A stretch of 64,000 nucleotides of DNA. It comes from Perca fluviatilis. Taxonomy: Eukaryota > Chordata > Actinopteri > Perciformes > Percidae. Positions 10,235-21,279 of this stretch are shown here, piece by piece. The stretch lies in contig NC_053116.1 of assembly GCF_010015445.1 (NCBI RefSeq), positions 6,483,809-6,547,808 of the forward strand, given 5' to 3'. A program made the position numbers and the translations under genes. Within the stretch, counting starts at the first letter, position 1, and each line of letters opens with the position of its first letter. The notes beneath the pieces were generated by a model. It ran no database searches and was not told where the DNA came from. It was given only the letters and a program-made list of their open reading frames with translations.

Positions 10235-10640
10235 ATGAATTTAACCGATCCCAGCTTGTCTAGAGAGACTCTTCTGCATGCCAGCCGGATGTCTCTCGGG
10301 GGCCCCTGGGCGTCCGGGACCCCGAGCCCTGCTTCTGATTCTGAAATAGGTTTTGAGCAGAACCTCTCCGGGGACTGCGGTTCTCCCGATGGCCTTGGAG
10401 CCGGGAAGATGAGGAGGACAGAAGCGAGGATTTCTCTGACACCCAGTTCAGGGGGACAGAGTCCGGACCTGACCCAGGCAGGAAGTGTGTCGGCAGGCAC
10501 GGCCGACGGGAAGGCTGTGGGGGGTGAGACGAGGATCCGCAGGCCCATGAACGCCTTCATGGTCTGGGCCAAAGATGAGAGGAAGCGACTGGCCGTGCAG
10601 AACCCTGACCTGCACAACGCTGTGCTCAGCAAGATGCTCG
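10235..10640 (+). CDS. sox18: sox18 coding exon 1 (SoxF HMG-box transcription factor, N-terminus and first half of HMG box)
   Basis: This exon encodes residues 1-135 and the first base of codon 136, to be joined to 13526-14874. The start [13 protein letters not shown] is chosen because it is the first ATG of the frame and resembles SoxF N-termini; GGA precedes it. Residues 25-33 (WASGTPSPA) are SoxF-like. The HMG box begins near residue 98 with [20 protein letters not shown], including the minor-groove contact motif RPMNAFMVW, and runs to SKMLG at the exon end. The donor is CTCG then GTAAGC, phase 1, which is the conserved SoxF intron position inside the HMG box. SOX18 is a nuclear DNA-binding activator in endothelial and lymphatic development (family knowledge). 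Without splicing the frame would run 27 codons into the intron and lose half the box. Sox7 and Sox17 are the alternatives; exon 2 favours Sox18. Confidence 0.93.
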
Positions 10641-10766
10641 GTAAGCCAGGGAACATAAAAAACCCAATCAGGGAAATTAAAACTGTAACTGAAACTGAAT
10701 GCAGTGTATCAAAAACTGTCCAGTGAAACCAGACTGGTGAAATCCAATTAGGTGGGATATGTAAAT

Positions 10767-10865
10767 CAGGACCCAGTTACCCAAATGCATTTTCAGGCTA
10801 AGAGGATCTTTGACCCATTCTAAGATCATCTCAGTCTTACAATGGTTCTGGGAAACTGGGTCCTG
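10767..10865. repeat. Imperfect 99-bp inverted repeat in sox18 intron
   Basis: The ends CAGGACCCAGTT and AACTGGGTCCTG are exact reverse complements. Pairing continues imperfectly toward a centre near 10815. It could be a short non-autonomous element or a hairpin. A GGACCCAGTTTACC word recurs at 25791-25804. Confidence 0.6.
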
Positions 10866-11073
10866 ACCAGTTTAGATTGCCTAAACCAACATCTCAAACA
10901 CAAGTTTTATAAAGGGACGTTTGGGTATTTAATTGCAAGTTATAATTTGAGCAATTTTTCTTTTACCAGTATTTATAGCTCAGTGGGACACACCTCACCC
11001 ATTGTAGTCCCAGTAGTGCTAATAGAACTAACAACAAGAACATTATATTAGAAATATTTTTATTAATGTCCAA

Positions 11074-11078
11074 TACAC

Positions 11079-11136
<58 letters not shown>

Positions 11137-11156
11137 CTTCACAATTACATTCTCCT
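11074..11156. repeat. Left ~80-bp duplicated flank with (TA)n
   Basis: TACACACAAATA, then a TA array, then TGACTTCACAATTACATTCT and CCT. The same 80-odd bases recur at 11543-11623 (81 bp versus 83 bp, differing in TA number). The two copies bracket the inserted 384-bp segment and so look like a long target-site duplication. Confidence 0.9.
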
Positions 11157-11157
11157 C

Positions 11158-11541
11158 TTCCTAGGTAGCTTTTGACTACATTATCATATTGTATGAAAGT
11201 TTCTGACAAAATACCTTTGCATGTTATCATGCTGTATTAACTACTAACATATGGCATGTAAGCATGCCATATGTTAGTAGGAGTTGAATTGGTGAATATG
11301 CTTATTTAGATTAGAAGATCGATATAACACTTGTGTGTGAGTTTAGAATGGAGCTGGAAGGTGATAGCCTATCTTAGCATAAAGACTGGAAACAATGGGG
11401 TTCCAGCTAGCCTGATACCTTTTTTTTAAACCATAAAAAAAACATAAATTTGAATACAACACTTTACGCAGGGGGTATTTCATGCTGAAACTGCCTCAAA
11501 CTGTGTATCCATCGGCACTGGGTGGATGGCTACAGCACAGG
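11158..11541 (+). repeat. Inserted 384-bp duplicate of 6819-7202 in sox18 intron
   Basis: It is identical to 6819-7202 except one base at 11244 (C versus T), so the event is recent. The insertion is not bounded by recognisable transposon ends: it starts at TTCCTAGGTAGC and stops in mid-element at CTACAGCACAGG. The single base change makes the internal palindrome at 11241-11280 perfect (18-bp arms, 4-nt loop). Confidence 0.93.
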
Positions 11542-11542
11542 C

Positions 11543-11547
11543 TACAC

Positions 11548-11603
<56 letters not shown>

Positions 11604-11623
11604 CTTCACAATTACATTCTCCT
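11543..11623. repeat. Right ~80-bp duplicated flank with (TA)n
   Basis: This matches 11074-11156 apart from TA-array length, and is followed by unique intron sequence starting TCTGACAATACTG. It marks the right side of the duplicated insertion. Confidence 0.9.
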
Positions 11624-12773
11624 TCTGACAATACTGTCACCAATCATCCATCATTTAAATATGACTTAAAAGTGATACTCTTGGTATCACTTTTGGTCCC
11701 ATGATATTTATACCAGTGTACTTTAGTCATCAAGCTTGTTTTTGTTTTGGGTTTTAAATGTTAACAGCTTCACTTTTTACCACTGAAGCAGTAAGTTGAC
11801 ATCTGTCATAAATCATTAATTGGTTGAAGAACAAATGTACAGTTTCACAAGTTCAGCTGATGTTCTTATCTAAAAGAACTAAGATTATTATAATATCTTT
11901 AAAGCCTGGATCTCAACATTGAAGTGACAACATTGAAGTGATCATTGAGCATCACACACTGTCTAAAGCGTTTGTAGATTCCTCAGTGACAGAGTAAGAG
12001 GACAGAAATGTCCATATAAACGGCATAAATCTGTTCTGACCACCATGCTCATTATGTTTCAAACTTCATAATTTTGTCAAAATATGGAATCCACTGTGAC
12101 CAACATGAATCCACTGGGACCACAACCGCTGTTCTCCTCCACTGTGGAAACTGCAATTTTTTTCCACTGTGCAGGGGGTGAGGATTTGATAAAAACGTGT
12201 TTTGGGTGGAGTACTATATATTATATACTTTATTTAAGCAGGTATGTCTAATTAAGAATAAATGTAAGAGGAGGCAATGGGGTCAGGGTTTACAGCCCAT
12301 TGTTAATTTTGACATGATTGTGTAAGACAGGACTGATGCAAACTAACTAAACTGATGCCAAATGATTACTGGTTTTAATGCATGTTATAGTTAGAGTGAA
12401 ATGGAACACCATGGACCATATCTTTTTCAACCAGGTGTCAATGTATTGAACATCTTCATGTTGATGTTGAAAAGTACACAAAGTAAAAAAATTGTGTGTA
12501 GCAGTTTTGACGGGCTAGTTTTTCTGTTACTCGAGAGAGCAACAGGCTTGTTTTCATATTAATCTGCTTCAAATTAATACACAACAAAACAATATTCACA
12601 CTTGCTTGTCAGTGCAATCAGAATCTGCTGAGCTCATCTGCAGCTTGAGATTTTCAATTCAAACCATGAAGTGCGGCTCAAATCTCAGGGCCACTGGTGT
12701 CTACAACATAAGACAAACTGGAAATGTATTACTTAACACAATGTATAAATACATCAGATAAATGGCTACGAAA

Positions 12774-12884
12774 TAGGGTTGAGTGATATGGGGAAAATCA
12801 AATCACGATTCACAATTCTTGACCAAACCTCAATGTCGATATCTCACATTATCAATATAATATCGATATATTGCCCAGCCCTAC
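12774..12884. mobile_element. Short hAT-like element remnant in sox18 intron
   Basis: The ends TAGGGTTGAGTGATATGG and ATATATTGCCCAGCCCTA are imperfect inverted repeats of the common fish motif TAGGGCTGGGCAATAT. The interior is AT-rich with several CGATAT words. Non-coding. Confidence 0.7.
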
Positions 12885-13149
12885 TATGACTCATGGCACT
12901 TTGTGTCTGAGCAGCTTTTAGACCAGATGACATTACGGACCGCAAACAAATGAAGTTGGGTGGAACGTCTTATAGTCTGTAATACAGCTATCAATGTGAG
13001 CAGCATTGTGTCATTGTTGTTTTAGTTTTTTCCATCACTGCTGTATGATTAAATTAGACCCAACAGGCCTACAGGGGGATCACCAGGATGTTCTGGCATC
13101 CTTAAAAGAACCTTAAATGTGTAAACTGACATTACAAATACATTTAGGG

Positions 13150-13356
13150 TTAAATTTAGTGCCAACAACATGAACAATTCGTCGATTGATTGTGATTAGC
13201 AATTTCTCCATTAAGTTATAGGCATAAATGTCATCATTTTATTGTCTTCTATGACAGTAAACTAAATATCTTTGAAACCAAAAACTTAATTAATAATCAA
13301 GAAAATAATTGTCAGATTAATCCATAATAAAATAATCTTTAGTTGCAGCCCTAGAA
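13150..13356. mobile_element. hAT-like element remnant ending TTGCAGCCCTAG
   Basis: The right end AATAATCTTTAGTTGCAGCCCTAG is typical of a fish non-autonomous hAT family with TAGGGCTGCAACTA ends. The left end is decayed near 13150. It lies 170 bp upstream of the exon 2 acceptor. Non-coding. Confidence 0.6.
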
Positions 13357-13525
13357 TCTGCTGTCTAAATAATGATGTTGATGATGACTTTGATTTAGAT
13401 CATGATTGTCAGTGATATTATTAGCAATCCTTTTCTTGAATACCACTTTTACCTTTTTCAAGGCCCTAAGATGATAAAAATAGTGTTCATTATTATACAA
13501 TTGTGTCTTTTTTCACATCTTTCAG

Positions 13526-14874
13526 GTCAGTCATGGAAGGCCCTGAGTGCTACAGACAAGCGGCCATTTGTGGAGGAAGCAGAACGTCTCCGTGTCCAGC
13601 ACCTCCAGGATCACCCAAACTACAAGTACAGGCCCCGTCGCAAAAAGACCACCAAAAAACTCAAGCGAGTTGAACCGGGGCTTCTGCTTCACAGTTTAGC
13701 CCATGGCGGGGCACCAGGCCTTGGATTAGGACCTGGTATCAGCCCCTTGGGTGCAGAAAGTGTCTCTGGAGGTTCTGCCTATGGTAATGTAGGTGCCCAC
13801 CCTTCACATCACCATCACTCCCACCATCTTCTGCACTCTCTCGGGCACTTCAGGGACCTCCAGGCCCCAGGACACCTAGAGCTGGAGAGCTATGGCTTGC
13901 CCACTCCGGAGATGTCCCCTCTGGATGTTCTGGAAGATGGAGCTGGGGAATCTGTGTTTTTCCCCCAACATATGCAAGAAGAGGCAGGTCTGGGAGGTTG
14001 GAGTGGCTACCACCACCACCTTCACCATCCTAACCAGCATTACAGCCATAATTACAACAACCACAGTCATCACAGCTCCATAAATGGCGCAGCAACACAC
14101 AGTTCAGGAATGAGTGTTGGTGCCAGTTCAAGCAACTGTTTGAACTCCAATTTGAGTCCAGGTAGAAGTTCCAGAGTTGATTCTAGAACGAGTTCTGTCG
14201 AGTCAAATATGACGTCGAGCATGAGCTCTAGGTTAAATCCCACCTCTGGTCACCACATTGCCTTGCGGAATCCTGTAAAGTGCCCACCACCTCTGTCCGA
14301 CTGCTCCTCCCCTGTGTCTTACCCCCAGCCCTCCATCAGCCTCCCTGAGCCGATAAAATCCCACCTAACGCCACATCAATCCACTGCTCCTGTCGGCTAC
14401 TTCAGCCAAATGTATGGGAACAGCGCTCCAAATGCTGCGTATTACATGCCCTCTCAGCTGGGGCAGCTTTCACCTCCTCCTGAAACTTCTCCTTCTTCCT
14501 GCTCATCCTCCTCCATCCCCACATCCACCTTCCCTCCTCCGTTGCACTTAGACCCTTCAAATCCAGAGTCCTCCTGCCATTTGGGATCTTCTTCTGCTGA
14601 GTTCTGGTCCGAGGTGGACAGGCATGAGTTTGACCAGTATGTAAATGTCGGAAGGAATCGAGAGGAAGCCTACGGGCGCGGTGGGGGCTGTGGGTCGAAA
14701 GTCTTGAGTGGGCGCAGTAGCGTAGGTAGTAGCATGAATAGCAGTATTATGAACAGGGATGTCAGTAGCATTTTGAGTGGTGCTGGTGGCTGTGATGAAG
14801 AGAGCAGCCCTCTTATATCTGCTCTTTCTGATGCCAGCAGTGCTGTCTACTACAGTGCCTGTATCACTGGATAA
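13526..14874 (+). CDS. sox18: sox18 coding exon 2 (second half of HMG box, transactivation region, C-terminus)
   Basis: After joining at codon 136 (G/GT, Gly) this exon encodes residues 137-584 and stops with TAA at 14872-14874. The HMG box finishes with [20 protein letters not shown] and [10 protein letters not shown] (to residue 176), followed by a basic KKLKRVEPG stretch. Residues 257-272 ([16 protein letters not shown]) are the SoxF central motif. His-rich tracts occur at 227-239 and 297-318, and a Ser/Asn-rich stretch at 319-376. [10 protein letters not shown] at 500-509 matches the SoxF beta-catenin-contact motif. The end [17 protein letters not shown] and [17 protein letters not shown] fit Sox18 better than Sox7 or Sox17, which end differently. 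At 584 aa the protein is well above human SOX18 (384 aa); the excess is mostly in the low-complexity linkers. The start lies in exon 1. Confidence 0.93.
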
Positions 14875-16986
14875 ATACTCCATGATCTCATCTCTCGATG
14901 TGTACCTCCTTGCGTACTGCACAGTTTGGTTTGGTTCATTTGAACCATTGTTACATGATCTGGAGGAAGTGTGTTGGGAACATTAGTTTTGGCTCATATT
15001 CTTAGCCATTGTCATGCCTTGCTTGTCTCTCACAGACTCCAACTCTCAATTTAAAAGCTTTTCTTCATTCTAAAAAAGAAAGATGCAGACAAGTGTTTTT
15101 TATCATAGCAACTTTTACTAGAGCTAGAGCTGGGTAGAGACAAAATACAGTTTTCTTTTTAAAAGTGTGAACTGGAAAAATAAAAACTTAACTGGCAAAG
15201 AAAGCACTTTTGTCAAATAAAAGAAAAATGAAAACGCTAAATACTTCGTTTAGATTGATTAATGCATCCCTGAACATTATCTTGAATGATTGTCTGGCTA
15301 GCTAAGCAGCATTCCTTGACCTAGTGTGGCTAGCTGAGATTGTGTTAACTTAGTAACTAGATATGCATGGATTACTAGTTCATGGCAACTTTTAGGCAGA
15401 AGTTCTAGCAGGAGGTTTTGGCTTCTGCTGAGCAATTGCAAAATTAGCTACTGTCAGTCACTTAGCTAGCATACGTAATCAGAAAAAAAACTCACCATTT
15501 CTGTTGCATCACTGCCAGCTTGATGCTCTTTATCAAGATGAGTGCGTGTTAATCCAAATGAATACGGTATCACAGAAAGATCAGAACTTAATATTTTGAC
15601 TTTAGGCACTCAAGGAAAAGAAAGAAATAGGCCTATGTATGCCAGGCAGAAAAACTAAAATAGCATTGTGTGTTTTCACCAACTCATAAAGGGTGCTCGG
15701 TGTGTGTTAGCATGTGTAATGCTAATAAACCAGGAGTCTTTATCAATAGCTGGAAACATTTATAACCTGGAAGCAGTTCTGGTGGCTACATAGTTGGAAG
15801 GATTCAGGGATGTAGGATATCAACTAGTTAAATTGTCTACCTGCTTCTACCTGTTCCACAGGTTTCGTTTCTCTGCACTCTAACCCTTTCTGGTGATAGA
15901 CAGTACATGCTGTAGGAAGATTACGCAAGCAAAATGATTTCTTTAATTGCACTGTGTGTACTCTGGTCAACAGAAAAATCCACAGCTATGACAAATCTGA
16001 ATTTTAAGACCATCTCGTATCATTATTGACCTTTAATCTCAGGACCAGACAAATATTCATCTCAACTGAACTTTATGAATTTAATTTAATCCATTCTGTC
16101 CATTAAATGGGAACATGAAGAACAATGAGAAATTTGGGAGATGGTCAGAGAGAGAGAGACTGGATAGGAGAGACTTGATCCAGCCTCCACATGTATATCT
16201 CAGCAGTGTTGTCGGGAAAGCCTTGGCCACGGCCCCGAGCAGACCACTGATGTCTCCCACAAACTGTAAGGATGTTTTACAAGCCGGGTCGGTTTTTTTT
16301 TTTTTTTTCTGACCGTGATACATGCCGTTCCCTCTCGGTCTCAGTCCATGACAGGGCCTCATGTCAAACTCCCTGCCAAAATATGCAAGTTTTAAGTTGC
16401 TTTGCTTCCTGGCAAACACGGATATGTTGATGAATCAAAGATCATTCTTTATGACCAGTAAGCCTCTCTGGTATAACAAGCATATCACTTGTTTAAACAA
16501 AATGTCTTTTTTTTTTAAGTTAAAAAGTGTAATTTAGTTCTACAAATAACAGAAGATTGGGGTCAGCAAATAAAGTGCTATTGGATCGAGTCTAAAGCTT
16601 CACTTTATACTTCAAAAATCATCATGTCTGTAAGGTCTGCATATTTGCAAGTTCGTGCAAAGCAACGTAGATATTGGTTAACCGTTTGGTTACAATTACA
16701 AATTGTTCCATTCTTAATTTCATTAGAACGTTTATGGATAATTTTTCATGTGGTAAGTCTTATTATTTTTGGAAATCTGGTTTTGATGTAGCCTTTGACT
16801 GTATATATATATATATATAGATGCTATGCCTCTTGGCAGCATGTGAAGGAGAAATTGAGACTATGAAAAGTTCTCTTTGCACTGGGTTTAATGTCTTAGC
16901 TGTATAGAAGGAACACTACTTATTAAAAGCCAAACAATTTAAATGTTGTACAGAAAGGACTGTGTTTTTTTAATGTTTCTTTTATT
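14875..16986 (+). other. sox18: sox18 3' UTR and flank, end not resolved
   Basis: Candidate AATAAA signals follow the stop codon at 15179-15184, 15216-15221 and 16569-16574, and another lies at 18351-18356. The two near 15.2 kb would give a 3' UTR of about 350 bp; the others would need a longer UTR. I cannot tell which is used. No further coding region is visible. An 18-T run lies at 16292-16309 and a short (TA)n at about 16801-16820. Confidence 0.45.
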
Positions 16987-17180
16987 AAAGGAATAGTTTG
17001 ACATTTTAGGACATGTGTTTGCTTTCTTGCTGAGAGTTAGATGAGAAGATTGATGCCATTCTCGTGTCTGTCTTTTAAATACGGAACAGCTGGCCTTTTT
17101 TTCTTCAAAATCAAAACTTGGTTGTGGACCAATTCAATTAAAGGTGTTAATTATGGACCGATCCAGACTAGCTTTATCAC

Positions 17181-17214
<34 letters not shown>

Positions 17215-17340
17215 AAACTATGCTAATCGCCTCCCGGCTCCAGCTCCGTACTTATCCCACAGACATGACAGTGACAATGACAGTCACACTCTCAATGTGA
17301 ATAAGCGTATTTCCCCAAAATGTTAAACTACTCCTTTAAA
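16987..17340. mobile_element. Inverted-repeat element, 'GGAATAGTTTGACATTTT' family
   Basis: The left end AAAGGAATAGTTTGACATTT and the right end CCAAAATGTTAAACTACTCC then TTTAAA are imperfect inverted repeats. GAGAGTTAGATGAGAAGATT near the left end is typical of this fish family. A (TG)n tract sits inside at 17182-17212. Related to the element at 6943-7399. Non-coding. Confidence 0.7.
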
Positions 17341-18690
17341 GCATTGGAGCAGTGCGTTTCCACTGCTCTTTTTTTTGTTGTTCATCCAAAATGTATGTGT
17401 ATTGTGTGTGTAAACTTGCCTTCAAAAGGAAATCTATAAGTGTAAAGATCTCTTGTAGATCTGTATGGGTCTTTAATGGGTTACATGTTCCACTTAGCTC
17501 TACCAGTGACACCAGCAAACCCAGAAATGTTCCCTCCCACACCAATGTTATTTACCTACACTGCTGGAAATGAAAATGACAAATTTATTCGGGCTGAGAA
17601 AATCAAAATCCACAGTTGTAGCCACTGTAGAGGTCTCTCTGTATGTGAAGGATATATGCTGTAATATTTATGAATACAGTGGGAGCAAAAACCAGAAGTC
17701 TCTCTTGAAGGATTTAGCCTGCATCTGTTCTGCATTAGTCCTACAGACAATCCTTTTTTTTTTTTTTTACATGAAACAGTAGAACTAAATTGTGTATCTT
17801 GTACAGTGAAACCAGTTATATTTACCACACCGTTACTTGTGGCCACCATTGGTTGAAAACAGAGCAACAGTAGATTTTTCCAAACATTTCCTCTAGAGGA
17901 TGGAGCCGCAGAGAAGCGGCAGTTCAAGCAAAGTATAAAAAAAAAAAGTACTTCTACATCTGCATTAGACATTCTTCTCTGTTGACACCAAACAGCCTTG
18001 TTTCCATTCTAATTTACTGTGACACACAAAGAACATCAGAGAGACAGGCAGGGCTTCTTATTTTTTTTTTTTTTTTGAGTCGTGCAATAACTCTGGGGCT
18101 TTTGGTAATAATTATCTGAAAAAAAAAGAAACACCCAAGATATTGGGATTAAAACAAAGGACATTTTCTCAGCAGTCATATAACGACAAATTAAAAGCAG
18201 GATTTTCCCAGAAGTGTAGTTGTGATGCTTCTAAATCTGTCTGACAGGGATGATTTTTACATTTTGTGCAGAGAATAGTTTTGTTTGTGTTCATATTTGA
18301 GAAATGTGGGTTGGCTGTAATTGGAAAATGGATGGAAAATAATGTGACAAAATAAACTCTTCTAAGATTTCACTTTGGTTTGCAAGTCTCTGAAGCAACA
18401 AGTTTGGCTGAATTAACCAAATACATTTCCCTATTTGTGTTACATTTTAGATCCAAAGAGAGTTCCATGTTCAGTCAGTCCTCCATGTTCACATCTGAGA
18501 GCTACAGAAACACCTCATACAATTTGCAAAGCAAATACATTTTGATTATGCATTGAGTTAGTTTAATAATAAATGGGTTTGTGGCACAAAGTAGATGAAC
18601 ATTTGTCATTTAAATGAAATTCATTCTGTCAGAATGTCATGATTTGGATATTGTTCATATTATGAAAGTCTCTTTAACCACATTATTTTA
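17341..18690. other. Distal 3' flank of sox18, no feature recognised
   Basis: The stretch contains T-runs at 17754-17768 and 18061-18076 and an AATAAA at 18351-18356, but no coding region or clear repeat. It could include a long 3' UTR. Confidence 0.4.
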
Positions 18691-18692
18691 CT

Positions 18693-18960
18693 TGTTAGAT
18701 TAGATTCAACTTTATTCTCATTGTGCAGAGAACAAGTACAAAGACAACAAAATGCAGTTTATGTCCAACCATAAGTGCAAAAAAAAGCCGAAAAGTGCAA
18801 GAAAGGACAAGAAATATATGCAGTGTAGACAGGAGTATACAGTTGGTTTACAGAAGGTGGTTTAGCAGTTACCTTATAAGAGCAGAATACATATGGCTAT
18901 GTAATATGAACAATGAATGAACAACATGTACAGATATATGCAATGTAGTAGCATGTTTGG
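18693..18960 (-). mobile_element. LINE 3' region fragment, minus orientation
   Basis: TTAGATTCAACTTTATTCTC at the left resembles the reversed 3' end of fish LINEs, followed by GTGCAGAGAACAAGTACAAA and a run of GTGCAA words. There is no coding sequence. Family not certain. Confidence 0.45.
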
Positions 18961-19813
18961 GACAGTAAAACCAATTTGGTTCAGTTTAGGGTTAAGCAAT
19001 TCAAAGTTTTCTTAAGATTTCAAAAATGGGTGATGATTATGTAAAACGGTTTGATTGGACGAATAAGAAAAAAAGTTTTCTTCTACAAATTCAGAAACAG
19101 TAGTGGCCTTATGAGTGAAGGACTTGAATACCTGAACATGGGTGACTACTTTCCTCTCCACCATCTATGTGTCAAACTACTTCCTGTTTACAGTCATGGC
19201 TTCTTGTCTGGAACCCTTTACTAATGGTGCTCTGCCTTTAGGAGAGTTCAGTCTTCTTGTTGTGCAGCGGAACAACCACACATAGCTTTTTTTTTGCAAC
19301 TTTAGTGAAGATCCCAGAGTTCCAAAAGACACCCAACCAGGCTGACTGTTGGGGATACAGTATGTGCATACTATGGTACACAAGGTATCCAGAATATTTC
19401 CAGTCAGTATGAAAATATACATAAACATGAGTCCAACGTATTATTAGCAAAGATAAATCGGCCTATTTGTGATTTCTTTTTAAAAATGTACACACAGCCT
19501 GAATTGGGCAGACTTCTCATTAAAAAAAACGGTCAAATAGGGATGTCTGTGAAAGCATCTAATGACGAAAACGGGAGCAAAGGAGGAAGTCAGGGTGGGG
19601 GTGGATGGATGGGTCAAACAAACACAGGACATTGACCTAGGAGACCGCTGTTTGTGTCCCGTGTAAAACCTTAACTGACATTGTGTACGTAATGTACTTA
19701 ACGTAACAAACTTACATACGTAACTGGAGTCACTGTACGTAACAAATGTACCTTTTTAACCCAAACCATGGTCTTTTTTCCTAAACATATCCAAGTAGTT
19801 GTGTTGCCTAAAC
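18961..19813. other. Intergenic, no feature recognised
   Basis: I see no gene here. Several TACGTAAC words occur at 19684-19745. Open frames are short and unlike known proteins. Confidence 0.4.
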
Positions 19814-19817
19814 TTAA

Positions 19818-20174
19818 CCCTTGTGTTGTCGACCCTGCAACTTATTGTTTTTGTGGGTCAAAATTCTTTTTGAACATTTTGGTCATCTTTTTCAAAACTT
19901 TTGTTGCCATGTTTTTGAAGCTTTTGCGGACATTTTGGTCACTTTTTTCAACGTTCTTTCATAAAAAAATATTTTTGAATGCTATAAAAATTGAATAAAA
20001 CATCCAAATTTAAAGAAAGTAGTGGGCTGATCATTTATTTTACTTGTGAAAAGCGTTGTGTGGGATAATCCGAGTTATTTTTCATAAAGTTTGGTTGAAA
20101 GAAACCCACTTTTCTGATAAAAAATTTTTTTTTTTTTTAAATGGGTCAAATTTGACCCGATGACAACACAAGGG
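19818..20174. mobile_element. TTAA-flanked inverted-repeat element, copy 2 (best-preserved ends)
   Basis: TTAA at 19814-19817 is followed by CCCTTGTGTTGTCGACCC, and the right end reads GACCCGATGACAACACAAGG then G and TTAA at 20175-20178. The ends are inverted repeats. The interior is T-rich with repeated TTTTGGTCA/TTTTTCAA words. TTAA target duplication plus CCC ends fits a non-autonomous piggyBac-like element. No transposase encoded. Confidence 0.8.
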
Positions 20175-20498
20175 TTAACCAAGCAGTTTTCGTTAACCAC
20201 GCGTTTAAAACTGCGACCGTTTAACAACGTTAAATGGACTGGTCATATATGTAGTTTTGGGAGTTATTGGCAACCTGTTCTGCTGTTAAGGTATAAGGAC
20301 GTGTTAGAAGTGGGTCGGGTCAGGTCCCCCCATCCCCTCCCCCCAAAACCCCCCCCCAAAAAACCTTGTTGAATGTAGAAGCCATATGCGGGCTAGATCC
20401 GGCTCACATTTCGTCCTTTGGTGCCAGAAACCAGCCCTGATTATAGTGCACGTTGTCAAACTGAATTGCCATTTTGTTTCACATCAGTCAATCACCCT

Positions 20499-21077
20499 GG
20501 CTGTGTCTCAAACCGCACACTTCCGTCAGTGCACTGCTAATGTGCACTGGCCACCTACTGCCGTAGTGCCCACTTTGGATGGTTAGTGTTGGCCCAAACC
20601 GAACACTTATGTTTAAAGACTTACCGGAAATGACGAGCGGTCGGATAGGCTCGCCGCCTCTGAAAATCTGACGAAAATCTCTTAAACTGACCTTTGTTGA
20701 TCTGAAATGAAGGCAGATTCAGCAACTGCACGGCCTATTTCTCACTCAAAATGTTTTCAGAAACACGTTTCGGTGAACTATTTTCGTAAAATACGAGATC
20801 GAACCGTTATGCTCTGTTGTGAAATCCGGGAGAAGCCAGACCCATGCGACGCGTTTGTCCAACCAGCTGCCGGTCGACGTCCCTGGTCCCTCCCCTTTCC
20901 GCTTCATAGTCAAGATGGCACCCGTTTAGTGTCCATCGTTCCATACTGACAATTTTGACCGTTTTTAGGGGGTCATCCGGGTACTTTCAGTGCACTGACC
21001 TTTTGCGTTATCTACACTATATGCTTAAAACTAAGTGTTTGAAGTGTGCAAGTAGGCGGTTTGAGACACAGCCCCTG
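20499..21077. mobile_element. Inverted-repeat element with GGCTGTGTCTCAAACCGC ends
   Basis: CTGGCTGTGTCTCAAACCGC at the left and GCGGTTTGAGACACAGCCCC at the right (with one shift) form a terminal inverted repeat of about 17 bp. The interior has ACACTTCCGTCAGTGCACTG and its related inverted partner TTCAGTGCACTGACC. No coding capacity. Likely a non-autonomous DNA transposon. Confidence 0.75.
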
Positions 21078-21279
21078 ATACCTTGCTATTACAATTTTCT
21101 TTTGTTTGCCTTTTAACCAATCGGAAGCAAGGTATTTGTCCATCGTTTTTAGTTGATGCAAAAGCTGTGGATGTGTGTTGCTAGGAGCAGTTTAAAGCAA
21201 CACCATGTAACTTTTAGCTGCAGCTGTAGTTCTAATGAGCGCAAGTTGTAGTTTCAACAACCTGTAGGGCTAAAAGTTA

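Larger units (their letters stand above)
10641..13525 (+). other. sox18: sox18 intron (2885 bp, GT-AG, phase 1)
   Basis: The donor is GTAAGCCAGG and the acceptor is a pyrimidine tract ending CACATCTTTCAG at 13525. Joining the exons restores KMLG-QSWKAL, the unbroken SOX HMG box. The intron holds an imperfect hairpin at 10767-10865, a (TA)n-flanked 384-bp duplicated insertion at 11074-11623, and two short hAT-like remnants at 12774-12884 and about 13150-13356. The remaining 1.1 kb at about 11625-12770 shows no recognised feature. Confidence 0.93.

Noticed and set aside
10641..10726. Read-through of sox18 exon 1 into the intron giving a 163-aa protein
   Set aside because: It would cut the HMG box in half, and a consensus GTAAGC donor sits at the conserved SoxF position.
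13402..13525. Extension of the sox18 exon 2 frame 41 codons upstream
   Set aside because: The stretch contains the pyrimidine tract and AG acceptor, and joining at 13526 restores the HMG box exactly, so the upstream codons are intron.
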